Shown: positions 37,414 through 44,180 of the stretch, in pieces | How positions within the stretch are numbered: position 1 is the stretch's first letter | Layout of the letters: the number at the start of each line of letters is the position of its first letter | Source: [Flexibacter] sp. ATCC 35208 | GTDB lineage: Bacteria; Bacteroidota; Bacteroidia; Chitinophagales; Chitinophagaceae | Length of the DNA stretch: 64,000 bases | Direction: 5' to 3' | Assembly: GCF_001975825.1 (NCBI RefSeq) | Contig: NZ_MTKN01000026.1 | Coordinates: 20,753 to 84,752 of the forward strand | Translations under genes and position numbers: made by a program | Notes under the pieces: model-generated | The model's database searches: none | Seen by the model: the letters and a program-made list of their open reading frames with translations, nothing else | What the model was told of the DNA's origin: nothing

Positions 37414-38010
37414 ATGAAAACAGAATTTTCGGAAGTCTTGCAGGAGAACCTGCTATTCTGGAACATGTGGAATATCGCGTATGCATATGACCTGCTGGCC
37501 AAAAACCACGAAGGGTACGAAGCCCATTTTGAGCAGCTCCGTGAAATGTGGGATTTCTGCTGGAAGGCAATAGCAGCAAAGCACATCAACCCCGATGAGT
37601 TTGAGCAGGTCTTCGGAAAGACCTACCCGGCTGAGTTTGATGATGAGGGCGCATTTCTCAATCCAGGAGATATTCTTCATCAAACTTATGATGATCTAAG
37701 AGATACCATATTGAGTGAGTTTTGTATCACGCTGCTGGTTGGCGCATTTAGTACTATCTATGATGGCATCACTTCAGGCAGAAGATATGGTACACGAGCA
37801 GGGGAATTGCCGATTGAAGTACTCTATGGAATAGCAGCCTCCAATGGATTAGAAAATGAATTCCGATCTCTCCCAATTGTACAGGATGAATTAGCAGCAC
37901 AGGCAAAACTACTGCAGGATCTAAGTCTGCCGAATCAGTATACCATACAGGACAGACATCTATACAGGAATCTGGAACTCATGCAATCTATGCAGTTTAT
38001 CGAACAATAA
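37414..38010 (+). CDS. Hypothetical helical protein (198 aa)
   Basis: I do not recognise the family. The product is acidic, largely alpha-helical and cytoplasmic (no signal or membrane segment). It has an aromatic N-terminal region (ENLLFWNMWNIAYAYDLLAK...QLREMWDFCWKAIAAKHI) and a conserved-looking ILSEFCITLLVGAFSTIYDGITSGRRYGTRAGELPIEVLYG segment. The size and composition resemble small immunity-type proteins in Bacteroidota, but no toxin gene is adjacent, so no role is proposed. Confidence 0.65.
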   Translation: MKTEFSEVLQENLLFWNMWNIAYAYDLLAKNHEGYEAHFEQLREMWDFCWKAIAAKHINPDEFEQVFGKTYPAEFDDEGAFLNPGDILHQTYDDLRDTILSEFCITLLVGAFSTIYDGITSGRRYGTRAGELPIEVLYGIAASNGLENEFRSLPIVQDELAAQAKLLQDLSLPNQYTIQDRHLYRNLELMQSMQFIEQ

Positions 38011-38071
38011 GAACTTCAAACCTTCCCCGCTCTCCACAGCTTATAAAGGTTCCACCTCATCCGGCAAAGTT

Positions 38072-38482
38072 TTATTTCTTAACCGCCAGCGGTTGTCCAT
38101 CCCCGCCCAGGTACACAACAAACAGCACTACATCAGTCATCCCTTTGTTTGTTCCTTTGTGGTAGGTATCGTAAGATTCTACAAAGCTGGTACCTTCCTT
38201 AAATTCAGCAGGCTGATGCCCTTCTATTTCGACAGTCAAAGTACCTTGCAGCACATAAGAGAATACAGGGATCAGGTGCTTATGCCAACCAGTGGTTTCA
38301 CCCGGCGGAAAGGTAATTTTGGCCATTGTCACCTTTGCATCTTTAAATTGTGGGTACACGATCTTCTGGCCGATAGAGTTGACGGTGGTGTCTACTAACT
38401 TTTCAATTTTCAGTTTTCCGGCGTACTGTTGTGCATGTACGGTAGTACTAATGAAAATTAATAATGTCAGAATGGTTCTCAT
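38072..38482 (-). CDS. Periplasmic cupin-domain protein
   Basis: The ATG at 38482 gives a signal peptide, MRTILTLLIFISTTVHAQQ, and a 136-residue product; the frame extends upstream to 38554 but that part reads as untranslated DNA. The single cupin has motif 1 PPGETTGWHKHLIPVFSYVLQGTLTVE and motif 2 FVESYDTYHKGTNKG. The metal ligands His/His/Glu-like and late His are present in part. Cupins of this type bind a metal or small ligand; function unknown. Confidence 0.8.
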   Translation of the reverse strand: MRTILTLLIFISTTVHAQQYAGKLKIEKLVDTTVNSIGQKIVYPQFKDAKVTMAKITFPPGETTGWHKHLIPVFSYVLQGTLTVEIEGHQPAEFKEGTSFVESYDTYHKGTNKGMTDVVLFVVYLGGDGQPLAVKK

Positions 38483-38587
38483 TGTTTTTTGAAATTTGAT
38501 GCAATGTAATAAATTTACAAAGGAGGTAGGAGAATAATGAGTACTACCTCTCAACGATTCAAATTATAGCGCTAAAATAAAAAGTTC

Positions 38588-39055
38588 ATGCCGAAGCATA
38601 ATAAACCAATTCCTGTCATTGGCTTACCTCCCGATATAGGCATCATGCTTTTTAAGACCACGGCCTCATCCCTACGCGGTCTCGAAGATGTACAACAATC
38701 TCACCGGGACAGCTGGCATTTATTAACGCTGCAACTGAAGGGGGCCACTACCATGGAAGTGGATTTTCAAAAGGTCGTTATAAAGCCATCCTCCGTATTC
38801 TACATGCATCCAAACCAGGTGCATCGTGTTATCTCCTTTAAAGACGCTGTTTTTTATAGCCTGATCATCGACAATAAAAGCCTAAAACCTGAATACTTAA
38901 AATTACTGGAAGATCTCACACCGGTGCAACCACTTCCGTTAAACAAAGAGACCTTTACGATCCTTTCTGAAATAGCCGCTGTCTGCATCAAATTGTATGA
39001 AAGAAAAGATGTAAAATTATACGCATCATTATTAAAAGACAGTTGCCATACGTAA
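38588..39055 (+). pseudogene. AraC-type regulator cut after its sensor half
   Basis: The 155-residue frame reads as the N-terminal cupin sensor region of an AraC-family protein (DSWHLLTLQLKGATTMEVDF, SSVFYMHPNQVHRV, LSEIAAVCIKLYERKDVKLY). It stops at a TAA after LLKDSCHT. The two helix-turn-helix motifs are missing. The same reading frame then continues directly into the middle of an FAD monooxygenase, so a deletion joined two genes and the TAA lies at the joint. Confidence 0.8.
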
Positions 39056-39844
39056 GATGCCCTACACCCCAATACAGTTGTATGGGATAGCCAGTTTGTG
39101 TCCATGACGCAGGACGGTGAAGGTTGGATACTGACTTTCAATAATGGTACAACAGCCAAAGCAGATATTGTAATTGGCTCAGATGGCGCCCGCTCAAAGA
39201 TCCGTCCTTATGTTTCAGATACCCAAACCCTGTATTGTGGTGTTACCTTTATACAAGGAGAAATTGACAATCCAGCGGCAACCTGTCCGGAAATATATGA
39301 ACTGGTGGCCAATGGAAACCTGGTTGTATTGGGTGATGAAAAATCTATTACCGTACAACCGCGTGGAGATGGGGGATTGACCTTCTACGCTGCTGCAAAG
39401 TATCCGGAAGACTGGACAATAGATGCTTCCGACAAGGACGAAATATATTCCTTCCTGCTCGAATTCTATGAAGGATGGAATGAGCTCTTTTTTACCTTAT
39501 TTAAAGCTTGTGATAAATTTACCGTCCGGCAGTTAAACTATTTTCCACTGGATCAAACCTGGGAACCGCATTCCAATATCACTATCATTGGTGATGCAGC
39601 ACACCTGATGCCACCATCTGGAGAGGGCGTGAATACAGCTATGCTGGATGCGTTGGATTTAAGCGAGCATCTTACAAACGGAAATTACAACGACATACAA
39701 ACTGCTATTGAGGCATTTGAAAATAAAATGCGTGCACGTAGTACAGTGCTGGCGCAAGAGGCATTGGAAAGCAATGAGGTGATGTATGGTGAAAATGCAT
39801 TAGCAGCATTGGTAGGCATGCTAAATAAAAGGGAGTCTCTTTAA
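39056..39844 (+). pseudogene. FAD-dependent monooxygenase (TetX-like) lacking its N-terminal third
   Basis: Directly after the TAA of the AraC fragment the same frame reads DALHPNTVVWDSQFVSM, then IVIGSDGARSKIRP and the FAD-ribityl motif IIGDAAHLMPPSGEGVNTAMLDALDLSEHL. This is the class A flavin hydroxylase fold. The N-terminal GxGxxG Rossmann segment and about 120 residues are absent. A GTG at 39098 could start a product of about 248 residues that cannot bind FAD normally. Together with the AraC fragment it marks one deletion event. Confidence 0.8.
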
Positions 39845-39857
39845 AAAGTGAACCTTC

Positions 39858-40331
39858 TTATTTACCTGCAATCAGGTCAGCTAATATCTTCCTTATTTCC
39901 GGTGCAGAATAATCGAAACCACCGTCAGTGCGCCAGACAATCTCTCCATTTTTATTAAGGATGTCAGTAGCGGGAATTGTATGGTAGTAATACTCCCGTG
40001 GTACAGCAGTGGGCGCCGAATAAACAGGTAATGTGTAATTCTTCTTTTCCATGTAGGCATTTGACTTTGGGAAATCGCCGTCAATATCTACTGTTAGAAA
40101 TACCACGTCTTTAAAGGATTCTTTTAATGCCTGGATGGTAGGCATTTCCTTTACACAGGGCTGGCACCAGGTAGCCCAGAAGTTGATAAATACCACCTTT
40201 CCTTTCAGAGAACTGATCGTAATGGATTTGCCATTGGCGTCTACGAGCGCCAATTCAGGTGCACTGCTTTGCGCATAGGTTGTAAAAGCAAAGCAAGTGA
40301 TTATAATAAAGGTTTGAATAATTTTCTGCAT
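39858..40331 (-). CDS. TlpA-like thioredoxin-fold protein
   Basis: The 157-residue product has a signal peptide (MQKIIQTFIIITCFAFTTYA). The TlpA/ResA-type fold follows, with GKVVFINFWATWCQPCVKEMP (redox pair Cys56/Cys59) and the cis-proline region HTIPATDILNKNGEIVWR. It acts in the periplasm as a thiol-disulfide reductase or oxidase. It is monocistronic, converging with the monooxygenase remnant (13-bp gap). Confidence 0.9.
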   Translation of the reverse strand: MQKIIQTFIIITCFAFTTYAQSSAPELALVDANGKSITISSLKGKVVFINFWATWCQPCVKEMPTIQALKESFKDVVFLTVDIDGDFPKSNAYMEKKNYTLPVYSAPTAVPREYYYHTIPATDILNKNGEIVWRTDGGFDYSAPEIRKILADLIAGK

Positions 40332-40377
40332 AGAGTCACGAAGTTATGTATTATTTGATTTAGTTAGATTTTGTGAC

Positions 40378-40643
40378 ATGAATCGGCCATTTCCCATTGA
40401 AAGCATTGAAAATCAGTTCCTGTATCGTTTTCCGCAGGATTTTGCCAATCAACTGAGTATACCTGTGAACCGCTTAGTCACCCCTTCCAAAAGATCTCCG
40501 GTACCTCTACCACCGCTTACCGTTGAAATCGCCATTCGGCCGGTTCTTTTGCGCGGGTGGTAGCCTTTGCTATTAACCAGCCGGAAGATGTGGAATATCA
40601 ACGAGGTATTGTTTTGTCCCACCAAACAACCAAACAATTGTGA
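40378..40643 (+). pseudogene. Chimeric scar of an AraC regulator and an SDR gene
   Basis: From 40378 the frame reads FPIESIENQFLYRFPQDFANQLSIPVNRL, the region leading into the first helix-turn-helix of Bacteroidota AraC proteins. A +1 shift continues it as FQKISGTSTTAYR. Further on another frame ends ARVVAFAINQPEDVEYQRG...TTKQL and stop at 40641, the C-terminus of a YdfG-like SDR. Neither gene is intact. This is a second deletion scar 0.5 kb from the AraC/monooxygenase joint. Confidence 0.6.
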
Positions 40644-40676
40644 ATCAATCACTTAAGTTTCAGGGTATGTCTAAGC

Positions 40677-40838
40677 CAGGTATATGAATGTTCGCTTCGC
40701 CTCTACCATAGCTCATTCCCGAGGATAACCCGCCTATAAGCCGCCTATAACCCGCCCATAAGCCGTACATATCCCGCATCTATATAGAGGCGGGATATGT
40801 ACGGCTTATGGACGGGATACTTACGGGTCAGGTATATG
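40677..40838. repeat. Hairpin element with 11-bp iterations, bounded by 10-bp direct repeats
   Basis: CAGGTATATG occurs at 40677-40686 and 40829-40838. Between them, about 40732-40775 consists of 11-bp iterations (CCGCCTATAAG, CCGCCTATAAC, CCGCCCATAAG, CCGTACATATC). Arms 40751-40777 and 40790-40816 form a 27-bp inverted repeat with one mismatch around a 12-nt loop. It has the look of a small palindromic mobile or REP-like element. Confidence 0.75.
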
Positions 40839-40869
40839 TTTGTGTCCTTTTAAACTTCCATCCTTATCG

Positions 40870-41220
40870 TCAGGACCCAATATTATCGACCACTACTTTC
40901 TCATCCGTCACCAGCATCATTATCTCAACCGATTTGAAAAACTTCGGCTCGTCTGGTTGAATGTTCTGTTTGTAATACTCATTGGCAAAAAATGTATTAA
41001 AGTCTTCCAGCGAAGAAAAATATATATCTGTAATTCCATCGTACTCCGGCGCTGGAAAACCTGCTATCCCGACAGGATGAGAAACAACGTATTTTTTGAC
41101 GTATTTACCCGCCTCAGGATGAGACATAAACAAAGGCGCATGGTGGTTTCTATGATAACTAACGAACTCTTCGTTCGTCATCCCCTCTACCTTCCTGATT
41201 AAAAATGTAAATTTCAACAT
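40870..41220 (-). CDS. EthD-domain protein
   Basis: The 116-residue product matches the EthD dimeric alpha/beta barrel: MLKFTFLIRKVEGMTNEEFVSYHRNHHAPLF, followed by YVVSHPV, YDGITDIYFSSLEDFNTFF and FFKSVEIMMLVTDE. Small proteins of this kind assist oxidation or degradation of organic compounds; the exact role is unknown. It is divergent from an HxlR regulator gene, which probably controls it, and has a well-formed promoter at 41238-41268. Confidence 0.88.
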   Translation of the reverse strand: MLKFTFLIRKVEGMTNEEFVSYHRNHHAPLFMSHPEAGKYVKKYVVSHPVGIAGFPAPEYDGITDIYFSSLEDFNTFFANEYYKQNIQPDEPKFFKSVEIMMLVTDEKVVVDNIGS

Positions 41221-41237
41221 AGAGATTATTTTGACTG

Positions 41238-41268
41238 CAAAGCTATTTTCAGGGAGAAATAATTACAA
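41238..41268 (-). promoter_or_regulatory. Promoter of the EthD gene
   Basis: Read on the minus strand, TTG (41266-41268), a 20-bp spacer and TAGCTTTG (41238-41245) match the Bacteroidota consensus. The predicted start lies about 10 bp before the ATG. ACAAT occurs twice beside the -33 element and may belong to the HxlR operator. Confidence 0.65.
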
Positions 41269-41299
41269 TAGCGGACAATTTTATGCGGATATTTGAAAT

Positions 41300-41680
41300 A
41301 TGTATCAAAAGAAAACGACCACTCAGACATATTGTGGATTACATTTATTTAAAGAGCTGCTGAATGGTAAATGGAAGCTGATGCTGATCTCTTATGTCTA
41401 TAAAGGATATAAACGGCCGGTCCAGTTACAGAAGGTGATACCTAATGGCGATCGCCGGGTATTGGATAAGCAACTCAACGAATTGGTGTTACATGGTTTT
41501 ATGAAAAAACACGTATTTGATACAAAAGTGCCTAAGGTAGAATATGAATTGACTGAATTGGGTGAGAGTTTAATACCTGTGATATTTACGATTGAAGGTT
41601 GGGGAGAAGATCACAGAACAGACCTGGAAAATGTTTTAAAAGCGGATCCAAAATTCAGGGATACCCTGGACCATGCTTAA
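41300..41680 (+). CDS. HxlR-family winged-helix regulator
   Basis: The 126-residue product has the HxlR pattern: a single N-terminal Cys (TYCGLHLFKELLNGKWKLMLISYVY), recognition region RRVLDKQLNELVLHGFMKK, and wing YELTELGESLIPVIFTIEGWGEDH. HxlR proteins often sense thiol-reactive or carbonyl compounds through that cysteine. It is divergent from the EthD gene with an 80-bp shared promoter region, so it probably regulates it. Confidence 0.9.
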   Translation: MYQKKTTTQTYCGLHLFKELLNGKWKLMLISYVYKGYKRPVQLQKVIPNGDRRVLDKQLNELVLHGFMKKHVFDTKVPKVEYELTELGESLIPVIFTIEGWGEDHRTDLENVLKADPKFRDTLDHA

Positions 41681-41947
41681 TTATCTAAGGAAAAATTAAA
41701 TACGACTTTACTCTTATTGGCTAAAGAATACCTCAATGCTGATAATGAATACAAAAAAATGTGAGAGGAGGAACAAATCTTTTTTAAGGCTGGTCGCTTC
41801 TTTTCGGGTGAGTAAACCTAGGTTGGAACCATTATTCTTCACCTTCTTGGGGGATTGCGTTTACGACATTTCTAATCCCATTACGACACTTTTTGATGCT
41901 TTTTTGTCGTAATAGCCTTATTTACGCCAGAAAATATAATAAATAGC

Positions 41948-42655
41948 TTACTGATAATTCGTCATCTGCACCAACGCCTTCACATTATAAATAATAATCG
42001 TCCTTCCCAGCGACCCTACTATCCCCTCTTTTTTCAACTCTTTTAACAACCGCACCACATTCTCCTCCGTAGTCGCCGTCATACTCGCCAGATCCTTCCT
42101 GGAAATGTTAATCGCCACCCCGCTCGTATCATTTTCCGACAACTTGTACTTCTCTCTCAACACAATCAGCGAAATCGCCAACCGCTCCCGCACAGAATGC
42201 TTTGCCACAATCGACAAGCTATTTGCCAACACACTATATTCATGACTGAGCGCACTCAGTAAATGCTTAGACAAATTAGGCGCCCATTCTATCGCCGACA
42301 GGAAAGCATCCCTGGGTATAAAAGCAATCCTGCTATCTTCCAGCGCAGCAGCAGAGTCCGGGTAATTATTCCCGGATAATAAAGGATGATACCCGATCAA
42401 CTCCCCCTCATTAGCCACATATACAATATGCTCATTCTCATTTCTATCCTGCTTATATTTCTTCACCTTCCCCTGCTGGATATAATAAATTCCAAAAGCA
42501 GGGTTATTTTCCCTGAAAATAATCTGCCCCTTTTTGTAAGTTTGCTCCACCATATCTGCAAACAACCTTTCCATCTCTTCCGCAGAAAGGCTCTCCATAA
42601 TTGACCTGGACCGGAAAATCCACTTATCTATCGGGAATATGCCTTTTAAACTCAT
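41948..42655 (-). CDS. Crp/Fnr-family regulator
   Basis: The 235-residue product has a cyclic-nucleotide-binding-like barrel (KKGQIIFRENNPAFGIYYIQQGKVKKYKQ, ELIGYHPLLSG), a dimer helix (SVRERLAISLIVLREKY) and a C-terminal winged helix (ISRKDLASMTATTEENVVRLLKELKKEGIV). The recognition helix keeps Glu and Arg at the positions of FNR Glu209 and Arg213. There is no N-terminal cysteine set for an Fe-S cluster. A perfect FNR-type box lies 12 bp upstream of the start, which suggests autoregulation. Confidence 0.9.
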   Translation of the reverse strand: MSLKGIFPIDKWIFRSRSIMESLSAEEMERLFADMVEQTYKKGQIIFRENNPAFGIYYIQQGKVKKYKQDRNENEHIVYVANEGELIGYHPLLSGNNYPDSAAALEDSRIAFIPRDAFLSAIEWAPNLSKHLLSALSHEYSVLANSLSIVAKHSVRERLAISLIVLREKYKLSENDTSGVAINISRKDLASMTATTEENVVRLLKELKKEGIVGSLGRTIIIYNVKALVQMTNYQ

Positions 42656-42666
42656 AATATTAAAAG

Positions 42667-42680
42667 TTGATTTTTATCAA
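42667..42680. promoter_or_regulatory. FNR-type box between the Crp/Fnr gene and the methyltransferase gene
   Basis: TTGATTTTTATCAA is the exact TTGAT-N4-ATCAA site, extended to AGTTGAT/ATCAACT. It is 12 bp upstream of the regulator start on one side. On the other it lies about 65 bp upstream of the predicted transcription start of the methyltransferase operon, a class I activation distance. Confidence 0.65.
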
Positions 42681-42724
42681 CTCATCAATTGACAACTTGC
42701 AAAGTTCTACCCACCTTAAGTTGA

Positions 42725-42732
42725 TAATTTTG
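42725..42732 (+). promoter_or_regulatory. -7 element of the methyltransferase-YoaK operon
   Basis: TAATTTTG fits TAnnTTTG, 38 bp before the ATG. The best -33 TTG (42697-42699) is 25 bp away, longer than consensus, which fits a regulator-dependent promoter. Confidence 0.45.
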
Positions 42733-42770
42733 TTAGATTAATAAAGGTACAACTTATTATAGGACAGCGA

Positions 42771-43373
42771 ATGACAAGTAATACGACAAAAGAAGACTTC
42801 TTTTCGACCAATAAGAATTTTGATCAGTTATATCCTCTCCCCATAAGCCGATTATCCAATTTGCACTGGACACCTATAGAAATTGCCCGAAAAGCGGCTG
42901 ATTTTCTATCAGCTACCCCCGGCGCGAATATTCTGGATATCGGTGCAGGTGTAGGGAAATTCTGCCTGAATGCAGGGTATTATGCGGGTGATTGTAATTT
43001 CTTTGGTGTGGAACAGCGAAGTAATCTTGTGGCAATAGCGAACCAGGTACAACGTCAACTCGGCATCAGGAACGCCTCTTTCATACATGGAAATTTCACT
43101 CAGCTGGACTTCTCAGCTTTTGATCATTTCTATTTTTATAATCCTTTTTATGAAAACCTGGTGGATGAGAGTTTGCATATAGATGATAGTATTGCCCACT
43201 CAGAAAGTCTATATGAGTATTATGCAGGTTATCTGTATACATTGCTTGACACCCGACCACCAGGCACGCGGCTGGCTACTTACCAGAGTTCGCATACGCG
43301 CATTCCTGCATCCTATCAACTGGTTTCAAGTGACATTGACACGCTATTTAGTTGCTGGATAAAAAATACATGA
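42771..43373 (+). CDS. SAM-dependent methyltransferase-like protein
   Basis: The 200-residue product has a class I methyltransferase motif I (ILDIGAGVGKFCLNAGYY), motif II FFGVEQRSN, ASFIHGNFTQLDF and motif IV-like FYFYNPFYENL. The NPFYE sequence is like the (N/D)PP(Y/F) motif of N-methyltransferases. The substrate is not predictable. It precedes the YoaK-type gene by 1 bp, so the two are coupled. Confidence 0.8.
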   Translation: MTSNTTKEDFFSTNKNFDQLYPLPISRLSNLHWTPIEIARKAADFLSATPGANILDIGAGVGKFCLNAGYYAGDCNFFGVEQRSNLVAIANQVQRQLGIRNASFIHGNFTQLDFSAFDHFYFYNPFYENLVDESLHIDDSIAHSESLYEYYAGYLYTLLDTRPPGTRLATYQSSHTRIPASYQLVSSDIDTLFSCWIKNT

Positions 43374-43374
43374 G

Positions 43375-44103
43375 ATGTTCAGACATCTGGGACAGAAAAG
43401 GAGCTTCAGGCATAATATCAGGCTGGCTATCTTACTCTGCTTAACGGCAGGTTTTGTCAACGCTTCAGGTTTTTTAGGATTCTTTATATTGACGACCAAC
43501 ATTACAGGACATGCGGCATTGCTGGCTGTAAAACTGACGGAAGGGGATCTGCGGGCTGTACGAATGGTTACGCTATGGCTCATTTTATTCCTGGCAGGGG
43601 CATTTTGTTCCAGCCTCTATATATCAAAGGCAGGTAGAGATAAACCCCATTCGTATACGGTGCCGATGATGTTGGAGATAATTATACTTTGCGGGGTGGG
43701 GTACTTTGGACATACCTACGACAAGAGTGTGGTGAAGACAGAATATTTTGCAGGGAGTCTGCTGTTTGCCATGGGTATGCAGAATGCATTGGTATCGGTA
43801 GTATCAGGTTCGGTGGTAAGGACTACGCACCTGACCGGGATGTTTACTGACCTGGGTATAGATCTGGCAGCGGCGCTTTTGAAACATCCTGCAGCGTTGC
43901 AGAAAAGGATTGTGCTGAGGTGTACAATTATTATATCTTTTTTACTGGGAGGTGTGATTGGTGGATTTGCGTATGTGAAATTCCGGTATCATAGTTTTTA
44001 TATCGCGGCAATTGTTTTGATAATCGCGATGTTTTATGATTTTTTCAGAGTGAATGTCAGGTTGTTTGTTTCGAGGGTACGCAAAAGCAGAAAAGCCGCT
44101 TAG
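43375..44103 (+). CDS. YoaK/DUF1275 membrane protein
   Basis: The 242-residue product has six hydrophobic helices and the DUF1275 signature: LLCLTAGFVNASGFLGFFILTTNITGHAALLA and GMQNALVSVVSGSVVRTTHLTGMFTDLGIDLAA. It is an inner-membrane protein of unknown transport role. Its start lies 1 bp after the stop of the methyltransferase gene. A basic C-terminal tail (SRVRKSRKAA) runs into the terminator hairpin. Confidence 0.9.
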   Translation: MFRHLGQKRSFRHNIRLAILLCLTAGFVNASGFLGFFILTTNITGHAALLAVKLTEGDLRAVRMVTLWLILFLAGAFCSSLYISKAGRDKPHSYTVPMMLEIIILCGVGYFGHTYDKSVVKTEYFAGSLLFAMGMQNALVSVVSGSVVRTTHLTGMFTDLGIDLAAALLKHPAALQKRIVLRCTIIISFLLGGVIGGFAYVKFRYHSFYIAAIVLIIAMFYDFFRVNVRLFVSRVRKSRKAA

Positions 44104-44127
44104 TCTTTCGATTTAAGCGGCTTTTTT
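44091..44127. terminator. Terminator after YoaK, homologous to the tRNA-Lys terminator
   Basis: AAGCCGCTTA (44093-44102) pairs with TAAGCGGCTT (44114-44123), then T6. The same arms occur at 51636-51670 beside the intact tRNA-Lys, so this is part of a duplicated segment. Confidence 0.85.
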
Positions 44128-44130
44128 ATT

Positions 44131-44170
44131 GTGATCCCAGCGGGACTTGCACCCAGGCACCATACATTAA
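44131..44170 (-). pseudogene. Degenerate 3' half of tRNA-Lys
   Basis: The 40 bp align without gaps to the 3' part of the intact tRNA-Lys gene at 51683-51722, in the same orientation. GTGATCCC at the acceptor end and CCATACATTAAAA at the anticodon arm are identical, with scattered changes in the T arm. The T loop has lost TTCGA, and the 5' half of the tRNA is absent. The neighbouring terminator hairpin is duplicated too. Confidence 0.75.
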
Positions 44171-44180
44171 AAAAGAAAGA

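Noticed and set aside
41684..41757. Open frame continuing after the HxlR stop (ends LAKEYLNADNEYKKM)
   Set aside because: It could be a remnant of a C-terminal extension, but 25 codons without a family match are not enough to call.
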